25,590 bases of DNA from Lachnospiraceae bacterium UBA7110 (GCA_002492295.1 DKYC01000041.1:1050-26639); one strand, 5' to 3'; positions 7,216-15,944 are shown, counted from the stretch's first letter. The notes: generated by a model not told the origin, from the sequence alone. Numbers and translations: made by a program.

Positions 7216-8187
7216 TTACACTCCTTTATCCATATCCTGCCTGTTTTTTACAAAATCATATTTTAACTTCAGCATATTGCGCAGCTGCTTCAAAATATAA
7301 AACAGTACCGCCCGCGCCTCAAATTCCTCTCTTGTCTGCGGCAATGGGCGCGTCGCCATACGGCTTAAAAACGCATCCGTCTTTGCAAGCAGCCCCTCCA
7401 CCGTATTCTCGCGGTGATATCCCTCCTCAATCTTCCGGATGAGCGCGGCAACCTGTACCGCCTGCTGCGGAAGGTATGCGAGCCCCTTGATGTTCTCATA
7501 CACTTCCCTTAAAATAATGCCCTGCTCCTCACGCATCTCAATATAATCAATCTCATACGTATCGTCCGAGAGCACCGAATTGTCATAATTTTCAATCGCA
7601 CAAAACCGCGCCTTCGACAGCGCCTCGTCAAGCGTCGCAAAACATCCGCTTCCATACGCCTCACGGTCCTCGCGCACAAGCCACTCCGACATGCGGTGCA
7701 GAATACCCTTCATCTGATTGTCCACCTCGTCCGAAAGTACCTCAAACCGGTGCTTCTTTCTGTGCAGATGCATATTTACAATGATTCCAAACGATGTTCC
7801 CACGAAAAACAACAGGATTTCATTGAGTACAAGACTGCCCGTCATACCCTTCTCCGTCAGAAAATGTGTCACGAGCACCGACACCATCGCAAGCGCTTCC
7901 ACCCATTTCATGCGAAAGCACAGCAGTGCAAAAAAGAATAAAAACAGCGCAAAGGCCGCAATATTATAACCAATCAGACGAAAGCAGACTGCCGCCAGAA
8001 GAAACGCGCAGCAAAGCGCCGCCGCTCTTTTGAGTGCGGTCCAAATGGTTTCGCGCTTTGTGTTTTGGATGCTTAACACCGTGATAATTCCAGCCGTTGC
8101 CGAATACTTTAATCCCAGCCTGTCCGCAAGCACAATCGCAAACACGGCGGCAATTGATATTTTAAAGCTTCTCTTAAATGTCTCCAT
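7216..8187 (-). CDS. aromatic acid exporter family (ArAE-type) membrane protein
   Basis: The protein has 323 residues. The N-terminal half (about 1-140) holds some five or six hydrophobic segments and contains the family-like stretch ATAGIITVLSIQNTKRET after the first helix. The C-terminal half is soluble and helical with many charged residues, matching the ArAE_1 plus ArAE_1_C layout. Family members are thought to export aromatic carboxylates; the substrate here is unknown. I chose the ATG at 8187 because GGGAG lies 5 nt upstream; an ATG at 8199 would add four residues but lacks as good an RBS. The gene follows the thioesterase by 26 bp and precedes the hisI-like gene by 7 bp, so these are probably co-transcribed. 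Confidence 0.75.
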   Translation of the reverse strand: METFKRSFKISIAAVFAIVLADRLGLKYSATAGIITVLSIQNTKRETIWTALKRAAALCCAFLLAAVCFRLIGYNIAAFALFLFFFALLCFRMKWVEALAMVSVLVTHFLTEKGMTGSLVLNEILLFFVGTSFGIIVNMHLHRKKHRFEVLSDEVDNQMKGILHRMSEWLVREDREAYGSGCFATLDEALSKARFCAIENYDNSVLSDDTYEIDYIEMREEQGIILREVYENIKGLAYLPQQAVQVAALIRKIEEGYHRENTVEGLLAKTDAFLSRMATRPLPQTREEFEARAVLFYILKQLRNMLKLKYDFVKNRQDMDKGV

Positions 8188-8213
8188 GCAGTCTCCCATA
8201 AATCCGGACCGTT

Positions 8214-8642
8214 TTATAGCGTAAGCATTTTACGGAACCGTTCGTCAATTTCCGGATACTTCTTTTTTAAGGACATCGGACGGTAATCCCGGTTTAAAAA
8301 ACAATGTGCGCTTGTTCCCGTCGTTGTCAGTTCACCTGTCTTTGTGTTGGTAAACGCATACTCCAGTTCCATTTTCACTCCCGAGTAGCGCACGACCTTT
8401 ACCCTGATTGTCACGCAGTCGTCAAAATGCACCATGCTCCGGTATTGACACGACACTGCAATAACAGGAATAATAATTCCCATATCCTCCAATTCCTTAT
8501 ATGGGACGCCGCATTGACTCATAAAGTCAAGCCGTGCCTCTTCCATCCAGCGTATATAATTGGAATGATGAACAATCGCCATCTGGTCCGTCTCATAATA
8601 TTGTGCGTGATGTATATAGGGTTTTATACTGGTTTCATTCAT
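8214..8642 (-). CDS. acyl-CoA thioesterase, 4HBT (YbgC-like) family
   Basis: A 142-residue single hotdog-fold domain. The N-terminal active-site block is YYETDQMAIVHHSNYIRWMEEAR-like in layout, with catalytic-type D19 followed by H26, N28 and Y29. The family uses this Asp to hydrolyse short or aromatic acyl-CoA thioesters in the cytoplasm. The start ATG at 8642 is favoured over a GTG at 8651 because AAGGTG lies 6-8 nt before it. The RBS region overlaps the stop of the upstream 80-residue protein gene, suggesting coupling. The true substrate cannot be read from the sequence. Confidence 0.9.
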   Translation of the reverse strand: MNETSIKPYIHHAQYYETDQMAIVHHSNYIRWMEEARLDFMSQCGVPYKELEDMGIIIPVIAVSCQYRSMVHFDDCVTIRVKVVRYSGVKMELEYAFTNTKTGELTTTGTSAHCFLNRDYRPMSLKKKYPEIDERFRKMLTL

Positions 8643-8660
8643 TCTTATCACCTTACTCCT

Positions 8661-8903
8661 TTATTTTTTCTTCCGGGTCAAAAAAACAAACAGCGCAGCC
8701 GACAACGCGGCAATCATACCGCCTGCAACCATAAGCGCCCACCAGACGCCGTCGCCAATCTTTCCTGCAAGAAAAACCGAAGTCGGACCGTCCGCCCCTC
8801 CAATCACCGTAAACGCCACTGCCTTCTTCGTCATGGACGTTACCCCGATGCCAAAAAGCACTGCGCCAAACGCTGCCAGCGCACCTGTCAACACCTTTTT
8901 CAT
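8661..8903 (-). CDS. 80-residue membrane protein carrying the decarboxylase beta-subunit GGADGPT motif
   Basis: A small protein with two hydrophobic segments (about 5-22 and 53-76) flanking IGGADGPTSVFLAGK at 34-48. That motif is a hallmark of OadB/MmdB, the sodium-pumping beta subunit of oxaloacetate or methylmalonyl-CoA decarboxylase. A full beta subunit is a multi-span membrane protein of several hundred residues, so this is not one, and no alpha or biotin-carrier subunit gene is nearby. The ATG has a good RBS (AAGGAAGGG, 7 nt). It lies 37 bp after the ABC exporter gene and 18 bp before the thioesterase gene. Short proteins of this type are often annotated as decarboxylase beta subunit in Clostridia; their role is unknown to me. 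Confidence 0.75.
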   Translation of the reverse strand: MKKVLTGALAAFGAVLFGIGVTSMTKKAVAFTVIGGADGPTSVFLAGKIGDGVWWALMVAGGMIAALSAALFVFLTRKKK

Positions 8904-8940
8904 CCTGTTTCCCTTCCTTTCCCATCCTGTTTTTCTTATC

Positions 8941-10746
8941 TTAGCTTTGTAAAACCTTCATCCTGTAAAACGCACCTTTTTTTGCCATAAGCTCATCGTA
9001 CGTACCATACTCCACACAGTTTCCGCCCGCAATGACGGCAATCTTATCCGCCTCACGGATTGTCGAAAGCCTGTGCGCCACAATAAAGGTCGTCCTTCCC
9101 CTGACCAAATTGTTGATTGCCTCCTGTATCATTTTCTCTGAAATGCTGTCAAGCGCCGACGTCGCCTCGTCAAGCACAATAATTTTCGGATTGCGGATTA
9201 ATGCTCTTGCAATCGCAATCCGCTGCCGCTGTCCGCCCGAAAGCTTACCGCCGTGCTCACCTACCTGCGTATCCAGCCCGTTTGGCAGACTCCCTATCAA
9301 ATCCGACAGATTTGCCGCCCGGACCACTCTGTGCAGTTCCTCCTCGCACACATTCTCACAGCCGTATGTAATGTTTTCCCGGATTGTCCCAGAAAACAAA
9401 ATCGATGTCTGCGGCACCACCGCCAAATGTTTTCGGTATGTCCGCAAATCGATTGTACGCAAATCATGCCCGTCCAACAGCAGCGCACCGCTTTCCGCCA
9501 TATGAAACCCAATAACCATGTTTAAGATTGTAGACTTTCCTGCTCCCGACTCTCCGACAAACGCAATCGTTTCCCCTTTTGCCACATGCAGGTTAAAATT
9601 GTGGAGAACCTCATTCTCGCTGTTCTTATAATGAAAACCCACATTTTGGAAATCAAACACGCCTTCCACATCCGCGAGCTGTTCCTTGCCCTCGTTGTGC
9701 TCGATATCCTCCGACAAAAGCACTTCTCCAATCGAGTTTACGGATTCGATTCCCTTTGTAATGGTCGGAAGCAGCGTCACAATCGCCGACACCTGATTGA
9801 CCACCGTCGCAAAATAACTCTGATAAAGCGTAATGTCCCCTACCTGAATGCTGCCCCTGATTGCAAGATATCCCGTAAAGGCAAGGCACACCACCTGAAA
9901 AAGCTGGAAAATTGCCCAGCCGACCGAGCCAAAGAGCGCCTGCACCACATCCAGCCGATAGCCCTTCTCCGCCACTGCAAGAAGCTGCGCACTCATTTTA
10001 TCCGCCTCTTTATCCTCCAACGCGTGCGCCCTCGTCACAGGCACGAGCTGCACCATCTCCATAATACGCGCCGACGTTTCCTCCATTTCCTTACGGAACT
10101 CGGTATTGCGCCTGCGCATGATATTGCGGAATGATACCATCGTCACCGCCGCCACCGGTGCCGCGAAGACAAAAAACACCAGTACCGTCCTGCTCTTAGC
10201 GCCTGTTACCACAAGTGCCACCGCAATATTGAGCGCAATGTTTAAAATACTCAAAAACATCTGCGTCGAAAGCGTTTCCACCGCCTCCACATCACGCATG
10301 ATTTTTGAATGCAGCCGTCCCGACTGTGTTTCAACATGATATGAAATCGACAGCTGCTGCAGTTTGCGCACCAGCGCTTTGCGAAGCCCCGTCTCCACGT
10401 AACGCGTCGCAAGGCTTTTATACGCAGTATACAGATAATTCATCGGAACATTAATTGCAATTAAAATGCCCTCAAATATCGTATAAAAGATAATATTCCT
10501 CACCGTATCCGGGTTTTGGCCTGTGACATCATTGATAATGTTCGCTGTCACAATCGGCAGTACCCACACGCAGGCGTGCTTAATAAAAAAGCAGACCACC
10601 GCCATGACAAATTTATGATAGTTTCCCCTGTATAAGGAAAGCAAAATCTTCATCGGGTGTCCCTTATGCCTGCGGTAACTCTCAATAAACCAGTTTTCCG
10701 TATCAAAGCTTTTTCGCGGAGCCATTTTTTTGTTAAAATCCTTCAT
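8941..10746 (-). CDS. ABC exporter, fused permease and ATPase
   Basis: The 601-residue half-transporter has an N-terminal transmembrane domain of type IV ABC exporter kind (about residues 45-330) and a C-terminal nucleotide-binding domain: Walker A GESGAGKST (398-406), Q-loop Q446, signature LSGGQ (502-506), Walker B VLDEA (524-528), D-loop SALD and H-loop H558. It would work as a homodimer or with another half-transporter; no second half is adjacent. Export of a lipid, drug or peptide cannot be told apart. The ATG at 10746 follows GAGGAGAT by 6 nt. A TTG at 10767 would add seven residues but is poorly placed. It sits 30 bp after pgeF. Confidence 0.95.
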   Translation of the reverse strand: MKDFNKKMAPRKSFDTENWFIESYRRHKGHPMKILLSLYRGNYHKFVMAVVCFFIKHACVWVLPIVTANIINDVTGQNPDTVRNIIFYTIFEGILIAINVPMNYLYTAYKSLATRYVETGLRKALVRKLQQLSISYHVETQSGRLHSKIMRDVEAVETLSTQMFLSILNIALNIAVALVVTGAKSRTVLVFFVFAAPVAAVTMVSFRNIMRRRNTEFRKEMEETSARIMEMVQLVPVTRAHALEDKEADKMSAQLLAVAEKGYRLDVVQALFGSVGWAIFQLFQVVCLAFTGYLAIRGSIQVGDITLYQSYFATVVNQVSAIVTLLPTITKGIESVNSIGEVLLSEDIEHNEGKEQLADVEGVFDFQNVGFHYKNSENEVLHNFNLHVAKGETIAFVGESGAGKSTILNMVIGFHMAESGALLLDGHDLRTIDLRTYRKHLAVVPQTSILFSGTIRENITYGCENVCEEELHRVVRAANLSDLIGSLPNGLDTQVGEHGGKLSGGQRQRIAIARALIRNPKIIVLDEATSALDSISEKMIQEAINNLVRGRTTFIVAHRLSTIREADKIAVIAGGNCVEYGTYDELMAKKGAFYRMKVLQS

Positions 10747-10776
10747 AAATATCTCCTCACTTTCCAAAAGGCACTG

Positions 10777-11622
10777 TTACTTCAGCATCATAAACGCGCC
10801 CAAATTCCCACGCCTTCCTCTGCTTGCCCTGTGGCTGAACAGAAGCTTCGGATTACAGCAGGTACACACATCCGTCACCTCGATGTTTTCATCCGGCACT
10901 CCCGCATCACGAAATACCCTGAAATTCGCATACCACAAATTCAGCTGATACTTTCCGTTATCCTTTTGGTAAAGAAGGCAGTCCCTGACATCCTTTTCTG
11001 AAATGTCCTCCCGATACCGCGCAAGGTATTCGCGTGCCATGCCATCATTGGGGGGAAATGCCGCCCCAAAAGCAAGCGCAACATCCTCACTCACCTCATA
11101 ACAGCGCTGACAGATTGAAGGCGCAATCGCCACCCGCACATCCTCTGCCCTTGTTCCGTATTCGTGCGCCATACAGTCTAAGGTAACCTTTCCCATCTTC
11201 CCCACCGTACCGCGCCATCCGGAATGCGACAGACCTATTGAATGACTGACTTGGTCAACAATAAATAACGGCACACAGTCCGCAAAAAAGGTTGCAAGGA
11301 TAATTCCGCGCTCATTAGTAATCAGACCGTCCACATCCGTATAATCCTGTTTCCGTGTAACGCCCTTTCCCTTGTCAGAAGAAGTGACCTTGCGCACATT
11401 TGTCGTATGTGTCTGCTGTGAGCATACAATATCCTCCGCCCTTCTTCCAAAATGCGCCGCAGCCCTTTGGAAATTTTCATCCACATGCTCTTTTTTGTCG
11501 CCCCGCGTATAACTGAAATTCAGCGTCGCTGTATCACCTGTGCTGACGCCGCCCATCCTCGTTGTGAGCATATGCTCCACAATCCCTGTCTGCGCAATCT
11601 TCGCAAACGTAAGATAAGTCAT
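10777..11622 (-). CDS. pgeF: peptidoglycan editing factor / YfiH-LACC1 family multicopper-like enzyme
   Basis: The 281-residue protein keeps the family's zinc ligands: H72 in SQQTH, C116 in ADCVPLF and H133 in LSHSGWRGT. The C-terminal CTCC and FSHRASRGRRGN segments are also typical. Members act on purine nucleosides (phosphorylase and deaminase activities) in the cytoplasm, and in Escherichia coli the protein prevents misincorporation in peptidoglycan precursors. I chose the ATG at 11622, which follows AAGGAGA by 8 nt. An upstream ATG at 11700 adds 26 residues with no family resemblance. It is part of the long minus-strand run downstream of yraN. Confidence 0.93.
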   Translation of the reverse strand: MTYLTFAKIAQTGIVEHMLTTRMGGVSTGDTATLNFSYTRGDKKEHVDENFQRAAAHFGRRAEDIVCSQQTHTTNVRKVTSSDKGKGVTRKQDYTDVDGLITNERGIILATFFADCVPLFIVDQVSHSIGLSHSGWRGTVGKMGKVTLDCMAHEYGTRAEDVRVAIAPSICQRCYEVSEDVALAFGAAFPPNDGMAREYLARYREDISEKDVRDCLLYQKDNGKYQLNLWYANFRVFRDAGVPDENIEVTDVCTCCNPKLLFSHRASRGRRGNLGAFMMLK

Positions 11623-11801
11623 TTGGGGGTTCTCCTTATCTGATGCCAACCGGCATGTATTTCTGCTTCCCTGTCTGACGATACCCTCTGCCTTCATCAA
11701 TTACCCACGCTCCTTTCACCACATCCTGCGTTCCTGCAAAATCCGCCGCATTCCTTTCGGCATCCGTCCTAAAACACACATGCCTGATTATGACATTCGT
11801 G

Positions 11802-12167
11802 TCAGGTATATCTGTGCGGAAACGCATTCCGGTACCACGTAATCTTCTCCCCGCCAATTCCTTCTATTGCTACCACATCATAACGCACCGCCGAAAACTC
11901 CCCCATGCCGTGTGTCATACGGTAGTAATCCGCCACGCGGCATATCGTCTTCTGCTTTGCAAAATTGACTGCCTCCGCAGGCGCACCCTTCCTATCATCC
12001 CTGCGGTACTTTACTTCAAAAAACACCGTATACACACCGTCCTTGCCAATCAGGTCGATTTCCCCCCTGCGGCTTCTATAATTGCGTTCCAATATTTTCA
12101 CGCCGAATTGCTGCAGGTATCCTGCCGCTGCCTGCTCGTACTCGGCACCCTTTTTCCTGGTATTCAT
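11802..12167 (-). CDS. YraN family (UPF0102) endonuclease-like protein
   Basis: A 121-residue protein with the YraN signature: GAEYEQAAAGYL at the N terminus, RNYRSRRGEIDLIGKDG, then VFFEVKYR. The D and ExK residues form a restriction-endonuclease-like metal site. Its role is unknown, although a link to DNA repair or uptake has been proposed for the family. The ATG at 12167 follows TTGGAGC by 7 nt; a TTG within that RBS region is the alternative. The gene starts 14 bp after the FlhB-like gene, in line with the rnhB-yraN neighbourhood seen in many Firmicutes. Confidence 0.92.
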   Translation of the reverse strand: MNTRKKGAEYEQAAAGYLQQFGVKILERNYRSRRGEIDLIGKDGVYTVFFEVKYRRDDRKGAPAEAVNFAKQKTICRVADYYRMTHGMGEFSAVRYDVVAIEGIGGEKITWYRNAFPHRYT

Positions 12168-12181
12168 AAAATGCTCCAACT

Positions 12182-12487
12182 TTATTTTTTACGGTTCTGA
12201 TGCGCCGCAATTTTTGCCTTTATTTTATCCATGCCGTCCACAAATACAAGGATTTCCGCCACTACCTCATATAATTCCGGAGGTATCATGTCCCCAATCT
12301 GCAGCTTCGAGAGCGTATCCGCAAGCTTATCATCCTTATGCACCGGAACCTCGGCCTGCCTGGCCTGCTCAATAATCTTCTCTGCAAGCGCACCACGCCC
12401 CATCGCAATAACTTTCGGCGCACTGTCCGACGGATCGTATTCCAGCGCGACTGCCTGCTTTACCTTTTTCTTTTTGTCGTCTGCCAT
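12182..12487 (-). CDS. stand-alone FlhB C-terminal domain protein (YlqH-like)
   Basis: A 101-residue soluble protein made only of the FlhB/EscU cytoplasmic C domain: VALEYDPSDSAPKVIAMGRGALAEKI and the PVHKDDKLADTL stretch correspond to the FlhB segment after its autocleavage site. The NPTH cleavage motif and the membrane helices of full FlhB are missing. Bacillus YlqH has the same form and sits in the same rnhB-ylqG-ylqH order. In flagella, FlhB-C switches export specificity together with FliK, and here the upstream gene encodes a FliK-like protein. Whether this pair acts in a flagellum is not known. It has an RBS (GAAGGGG) about 10 nt before the ATG. Confidence 0.88.
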   Translation of the reverse strand: MADDKKKKVKQAVALEYDPSDSAPKVIAMGRGALAEKIIEQARQAEVPVHKDDKLADTLSKLQIGDMIPPELYEVVAEILVFVDGMDKIKAKIAAHQNRKK

Positions 12488-12570
12488 TGTCTGTCACACC
12501 CCTTCACTATATAGGCGCGGATTTGAGCCTGTATACAAATTTGCGAATCGCAAAACCTATGGCTTTTCTA

Positions 12571-14556
12571 TTATGCTCTCGTGTCAAACGTCTGGTAGCT
12601 GAGTACCGCGCTCCCTGCCGCCACCTGTTCCTCTATATGCTCAAGCACTGTCTTATCTTCATCCTTTTCCAACAGCATGTTTTTACAATGATATCCCTTC
12701 TTCTCAAGCCGTGCTCCCAGCTCCCCGATATGGGCTTCAACCAGCGCAATCGAATCCTCATCCAAATAAAATTTTGTCGTGACCTGCCCCTTTTCTGTCT
12801 GTAACGCAATGCTCACGTCAAGGGAGCCAAGATAATCCATATCCAAGTGCAGAAATGCCGTAAGCAGCCCGTCCCTGCGCGCCATGTTTTTTTTGTTCGT
12901 ATACACATACAAATCACCGTGCGCCTGTGCGTTTCCAAGCTTTAACGGAAGCTGCACGTAATTAAACATCTGGTTCATCTGATTGATAAATTCCACATTC
13001 TCGGCAATATTTCCCATCGCCTTTGCCTGCGGCGCGTGTGCGGACTGCGGACCTGACTGCAGCGTTTCGTTTATCAGCCTGGAAAGCTGTCCTGACTCCC
13101 GCATCAGCTTTTGGTAAAACTCCTCAACCTTTCCCTCTTTTGCGATTTCCTCCGGCGTAAGTGTCCACTGTCTATGCAGCCCGTCCTTCAACATGCTCTT
13201 AAACGGCTCCGAATGGAATATCTTTGCCTTCTGCTCCGCCGTAAGCATTTTTCCAAGCTCCGTATCCAGCAGAAGCTGCTTCAGTTCCCTGATGCCTGTC
13301 TTATTGCTATTAATATATTGGATGACTTTATCCGGTATCTGTTCCGGCTTCTCTCCCTTTAACCGGACGGCAAATTCCCTGACGGCTGTATCCCCTTCTG
13401 TGCCCTTTGCAGCACTGTCAGCATTTGCGGAAGGCATCTGCTTTGTCTGCGTTTCCTTTTCAGCCGTGTTTTTGACTTCATCAGCCAACTGGTTATCCGC
13501 GCCATTCTCTACCCTTTTATCCAAATTTCTGTCCAAATACGGCTCCTCCCCTTTTGGCATCTGCTCCTCCCCTTTTGGCATCTGCTCCTGCACTTTATCC
13601 AAAGCCGTGTGTTCCTTATTTGGGGATAAAGCATTGAGAACGGTCTTCGTACCCTCCTGCATTTCCCCATTTACCGTATTTGCTGTGTTTGCCATATTTA
13701 CTGTATTTTCAGTATTTCCGGTATTTGCCGTGCCTGCCGTATTCTGACCGGTTTCCCCGTTCACGGTTTCTGCCGCAGCCCCGTTTTCCCCCGCTTTGGC
13801 AGCAGATGCATTTTCCTGCGCGTCCTCTCCGCCCAAAAGCGTAAGAACCTGCTCCATAAACTTCGCCCCGTTTTCAAGCGCCCCTGCCGGAACATTGGAA
13901 AACGGCACACTTTCCCCCAAAAGACTGTCAAACGTCTTTACAAGCTCGTCTGCCGCAGCCTTCACGCCGTCCAAAATCTTATGCTCCAAATTCTGATAAT
14001 TCTGCAACTGCCTTGCATTCTCCTGCGTCACCGGAAGCTGCAGCTTATTCAGCTTTATGATATTGGACAAATCAATCTGCGAATTTTGTAATGCCAGCCG
14101 CTTATATGTCATCAGCGTATTTTTATCAATCGACATTCCGTTTTCAAGCAGCTTCGAAACAAGCTGCAGATTTTTTTCATTCAATGCCATATTTGCCGCA
14201 CGAAGCGCCGCCTCTCCCACACGCAGCATCTGCGCTCTTCCATCATAGACAGGCTTTAGCACCACGCGGTTATCTTTATTTGACTGTACCTGCAGATTCA
14301 TCACCTGCCCCAAAGCCAACTGCACATCCCGCTCAAGCTTTGCCGCCATGTACTGACCGTTTGCAAGCTGAATCTGCACATCCTCTCCGTTTACCGAAGT
14401 AATCTCCCCCTGAAAGGTGTCGCCCGGCTTTAACTGTGTCACATCCACATTCTGTCCGCCTGCCGCAGGCGCCGTCCCCGACACGCTTCCCGTAGTATAG
14501 CCTGTTCCTACAGTTCCCGTATAACCGCGCGAAAATCCTGACAAAAAGCTGTCCAT
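12571..14556 (-). CDS. FliK-like hook-length-control-type protein (YlqG position)
   Basis: This 661-residue protein has three parts. Residues about 38-102 form a small beta-rich domain (LKPGDTFQGEITSVNGEDV). Residues about 225-400 are low complexity, rich in Asn, Thr, Ala, Glu and Lys, with NT-type repeats near 265-300 and a QMPKGEE duplication. Residues about 535-660 resemble the FliK C-terminal domain (YLGSLDVSIAL, VTTKFYLDEDS, LGARLEKKGY). No signal peptide is seen. FliK measures flagellar hook length and contacts FlhB-C; the next gene, 83 bp downstream, encodes an isolated FlhB C domain. No other flagellar gene is near. RBS GGGGGGAT lies 6 nt before the ATG. The FliK assignment is by pattern and length of domain order, without a profile search. 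Confidence 0.72.
   Translation of the reverse strand: MDSFLSGFSRGYTGTVGTGYTTGSVSGTAPAAGGQNVDVTQLKPGDTFQGEITSVNGEDVQIQLANGQYMAAKLERDVQLALGQVMNLQVQSNKDNRVVLKPVYDGRAQMLRVGEAALRAANMALNEKNLQLVSKLLENGMSIDKNTLMTYKRLALQNSQIDLSNIIKLNKLQLPVTQENARQLQNYQNLEHKILDGVKAAADELVKTFDSLLGESVPFSNVPAGALENGAKFMEQVLTLLGGEDAQENASAAKAGENGAAAETVNGETGQNTAGTANTGNTENTVNMANTANTVNGEMQEGTKTVLNALSPNKEHTALDKVQEQMPKGEEQMPKGEEPYLDRNLDKRVENGADNQLADEVKNTAEKETQTKQMPSANADSAAKGTEGDTAVREFAVRLKGEKPEQIPDKVIQYINSNKTGIRELKQLLLDTELGKMLTAEQKAKIFHSEPFKSMLKDGLHRQWTLTPEEIAKEGKVEEFYQKLMRESGQLSRLINETLQSGPQSAHAPQAKAMGNIAENVEFINQMNQMFNYVQLPLKLGNAQAHGDLYVYTNKKNMARRDGLLTAFLHLDMDYLGSLDVSIALQTEKGQVTTKFYLDEDSIALVEAHIGELGARLEKKGYHCKNMLLEKDEDKTVLEHIEEQVAAGSAVLSYQTFDTRA
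13542..13583. repeat. perfect 21-bp tandem duplication in FliK-like gene
   Basis: Two identical adjacent 21-bp copies (13542-13562 and 13563-13583) encode QMPKGEE twice. They lie in the low-complexity middle of the FliK-like gene and keep the frame, so copy number could vary without breaking the protein. Confidence 0.9.
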
Positions 14557-14589
14557 AAAAATCCCCCCAAGCGTTAAAGATATTCTGAT

Positions 14590-15354
14590 TTAGAACCCCA
14601 CAAAGTTTCCGATAAAGCTTGTTCTGTGAATCGGCGACGGCCCGTACTTTTTCAGTGCCTCAATATGCGCCGCGGCACCATACCCTTTATTTTGGGCAAA
14701 ATGATACTCCGGATAAAGCTTGTCGTACTCCATCATCATCCTGTCCCTTGTGACCTTTGCCACAATGCTTGCCGCCGCTATGGAAATGCTCTTGGCATCC
14801 CCTTTGATAATCGGAACCTGTCTGATGGAAACACCCGGTATCGTCACCGCGTCATTTAATAATATATCGGGTTTTACCCCAAGCCTGTTTATAGCTTCCC
14901 GCATCGCTTCATAGGTTGCCTGCAGAATATTAATCTCATCAATACGTGTATGCGGCACGCATCCAACGCCCACAGCCACAGCCTCGTGCAGGATCACCGT
15001 ATAAAGCTCCTCCCGTTTCCTGACGCTCAACTGCTTGGAATCATTCAGATAAAGGATCCTGCAGTCCGCAGGCAGAATAACCGCACCTGCCACCACGGGT
15101 CCCGCAAGCGGTCCCCGTCCCGCCTCGTCAATCCCACAGATATAGCCGCACGCCGCATACTCGCGTTCATACTTCCGCAAAGCCTCGATGCGCTGCAGCT
15201 CGCGTTCATATGCCTCCATGCGCTTCCTTGCCCTTTCGACAAGCGTCTTTACACCGCTTCGTTCATCCCGTGCGTAGCATTCCACAAAAACAGGCAGCTC
15301 GCTTTCGTTTGCTGCCATCAATTCGTTTTTTATGTCGCCTATTTTTTTCTCCAT
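14590..15354 (-). CDS. rnhB: ribonuclease HII
   Basis: The 254-residue enzyme has the Firmicutes-type N-terminal extension (residues 1-70, helical), then CGIDEAGRGPLAGPVV with catalytic D76 and E77, LLNDAV with D168, and the D204 region VTRDR. RNase HII removes RNA from RNA-DNA hybrids and single ribonucleotides from DNA. The start ATG follows AAAGGC by 7 nt. Neighbouring rbgA and the ylqG/ylqH-like genes match the Bacillus order. Nothing unusual was seen. Confidence 0.97.
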   Translation of the reverse strand: MEKKIGDIKNELMAANESELPVFVECYARDERSGVKTLVERARKRMEAYERELQRIEALRKYEREYAACGYICGIDEAGRGPLAGPVVAGAVILPADCRILYLNDSKQLSVRKREELYTVILHEAVAVGVGCVPHTRIDEINILQATYEAMREAINRLGVKPDILLNDAVTIPGVSIRQVPIIKGDAKSISIAAASIVAKVTRDRMMMEYDKLYPEYHFAQNKGYGAAAHIEALKKYGPSPIHRTSFIGNFVGF

Positions 15355-15382
15355 TGTACTGCCTTTCCCCTTTACAGGTAAT

Positions 15383-15943
15383 CTACTGATGCTTCAATAT
15401 GCCAAATTTCGATAAAGGCCATATCCTGATAAATGCCCTGCCGATGATATCGTTCCGGTGGATATTTCCCACGGAAGGGTCCCTGCTGTCAGAGCTGTTA
15501 TTCCTGTTATCGCCCATGACAAAATATTCATCATCCCCAAGCACAACCGGTTCAATCGCCCTGCCCGGATTTTCAATGACTTCCCTTCCATAATCCTCCT
15601 CCAAAAGTTCCTCATTAATATAAATGTTTCCGTCCTCGTCAATCCGGACCGTCTCGCCCGGCATCCCGATGATACGTTTTATGTAATACGTTTCCTTATC
15701 ATACTGAAACGGGAACACAATGATGTCAAACCGCTCCGGATCCGTAAACCGGTAGGATATCTTGTCGACCAGCAGATGATCCTCATTACTTAACGTGTTC
15801 TCCATGCTGCCTCCGCTCACCTGCGTGCGCTGTCCCACATAAGTAACAATCAGATATGCGGCACAAAGTACCAGCAAAAGATAAATACTGGTACTTAAAA
15901 TTTCTTTCATAATACTTTTTAATTTACTTTCCCCTGTTTCCAT
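15383..15943 (-). CDS. lepB: type I signal peptidase (second copy)
   Basis: A 186-residue membrane protease with one N-terminal anchor (about 14-36), catalytic S46 in SGGSMENTL, general base K89 in YYIKRIIG, and the conserved MGDNRNNSSDSR box at 143-154. It cleaves signal peptides at the outer face of the membrane. The RBS GGAGAT lies inside the 3' end of rbgA, whose stop is one base before this start codon, so the genes are probably coupled. A second paralogue lies on the other side of rbgA. Confidence 0.96.
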   Translation of the reverse strand: METGESKLKSIMKEILSTSIYLLLVLCAAYLIVTYVGQRTQVSGGSMENTLSNEDHLLVDKISYRFTDPERFDIIVFPFQYDKETYYIKRIIGMPGETVRIDEDGNIYINEELLEEDYGREVIENPGRAIEPVVLGDDEYFVMGDNRNNSSDSRDPSVGNIHRNDIIGRAFIRIWPLSKFGILKHQ

Positions 15944-15944
15944 T

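Noticed and set aside
11623..11700. N-terminal extension of PgeF from an ATG at 11700
   Set aside because: The 26 extra residues do not look like the family, and an excellent RBS (AAGGAGA) sits 8 nt before the ATG at 11622.
11636..11857. A 73-codon minus-strand frame between yraN and pgeF
   Set aside because: It overlaps the end of yraN by 56 bp, its possible starts (11857, 11827) lack a convincing RBS, and the product resembles no family I know. The stretch 11623-11801 is left as an intergenic gap with no supported feature.
12540..12554. Short inverted repeat TTTGCG/CGCAAA between the FliK-like and FlhB-like genes
   Set aside because: Only six base pairs with a 3-nt loop and no T-run; too weak to call a terminator or operator.
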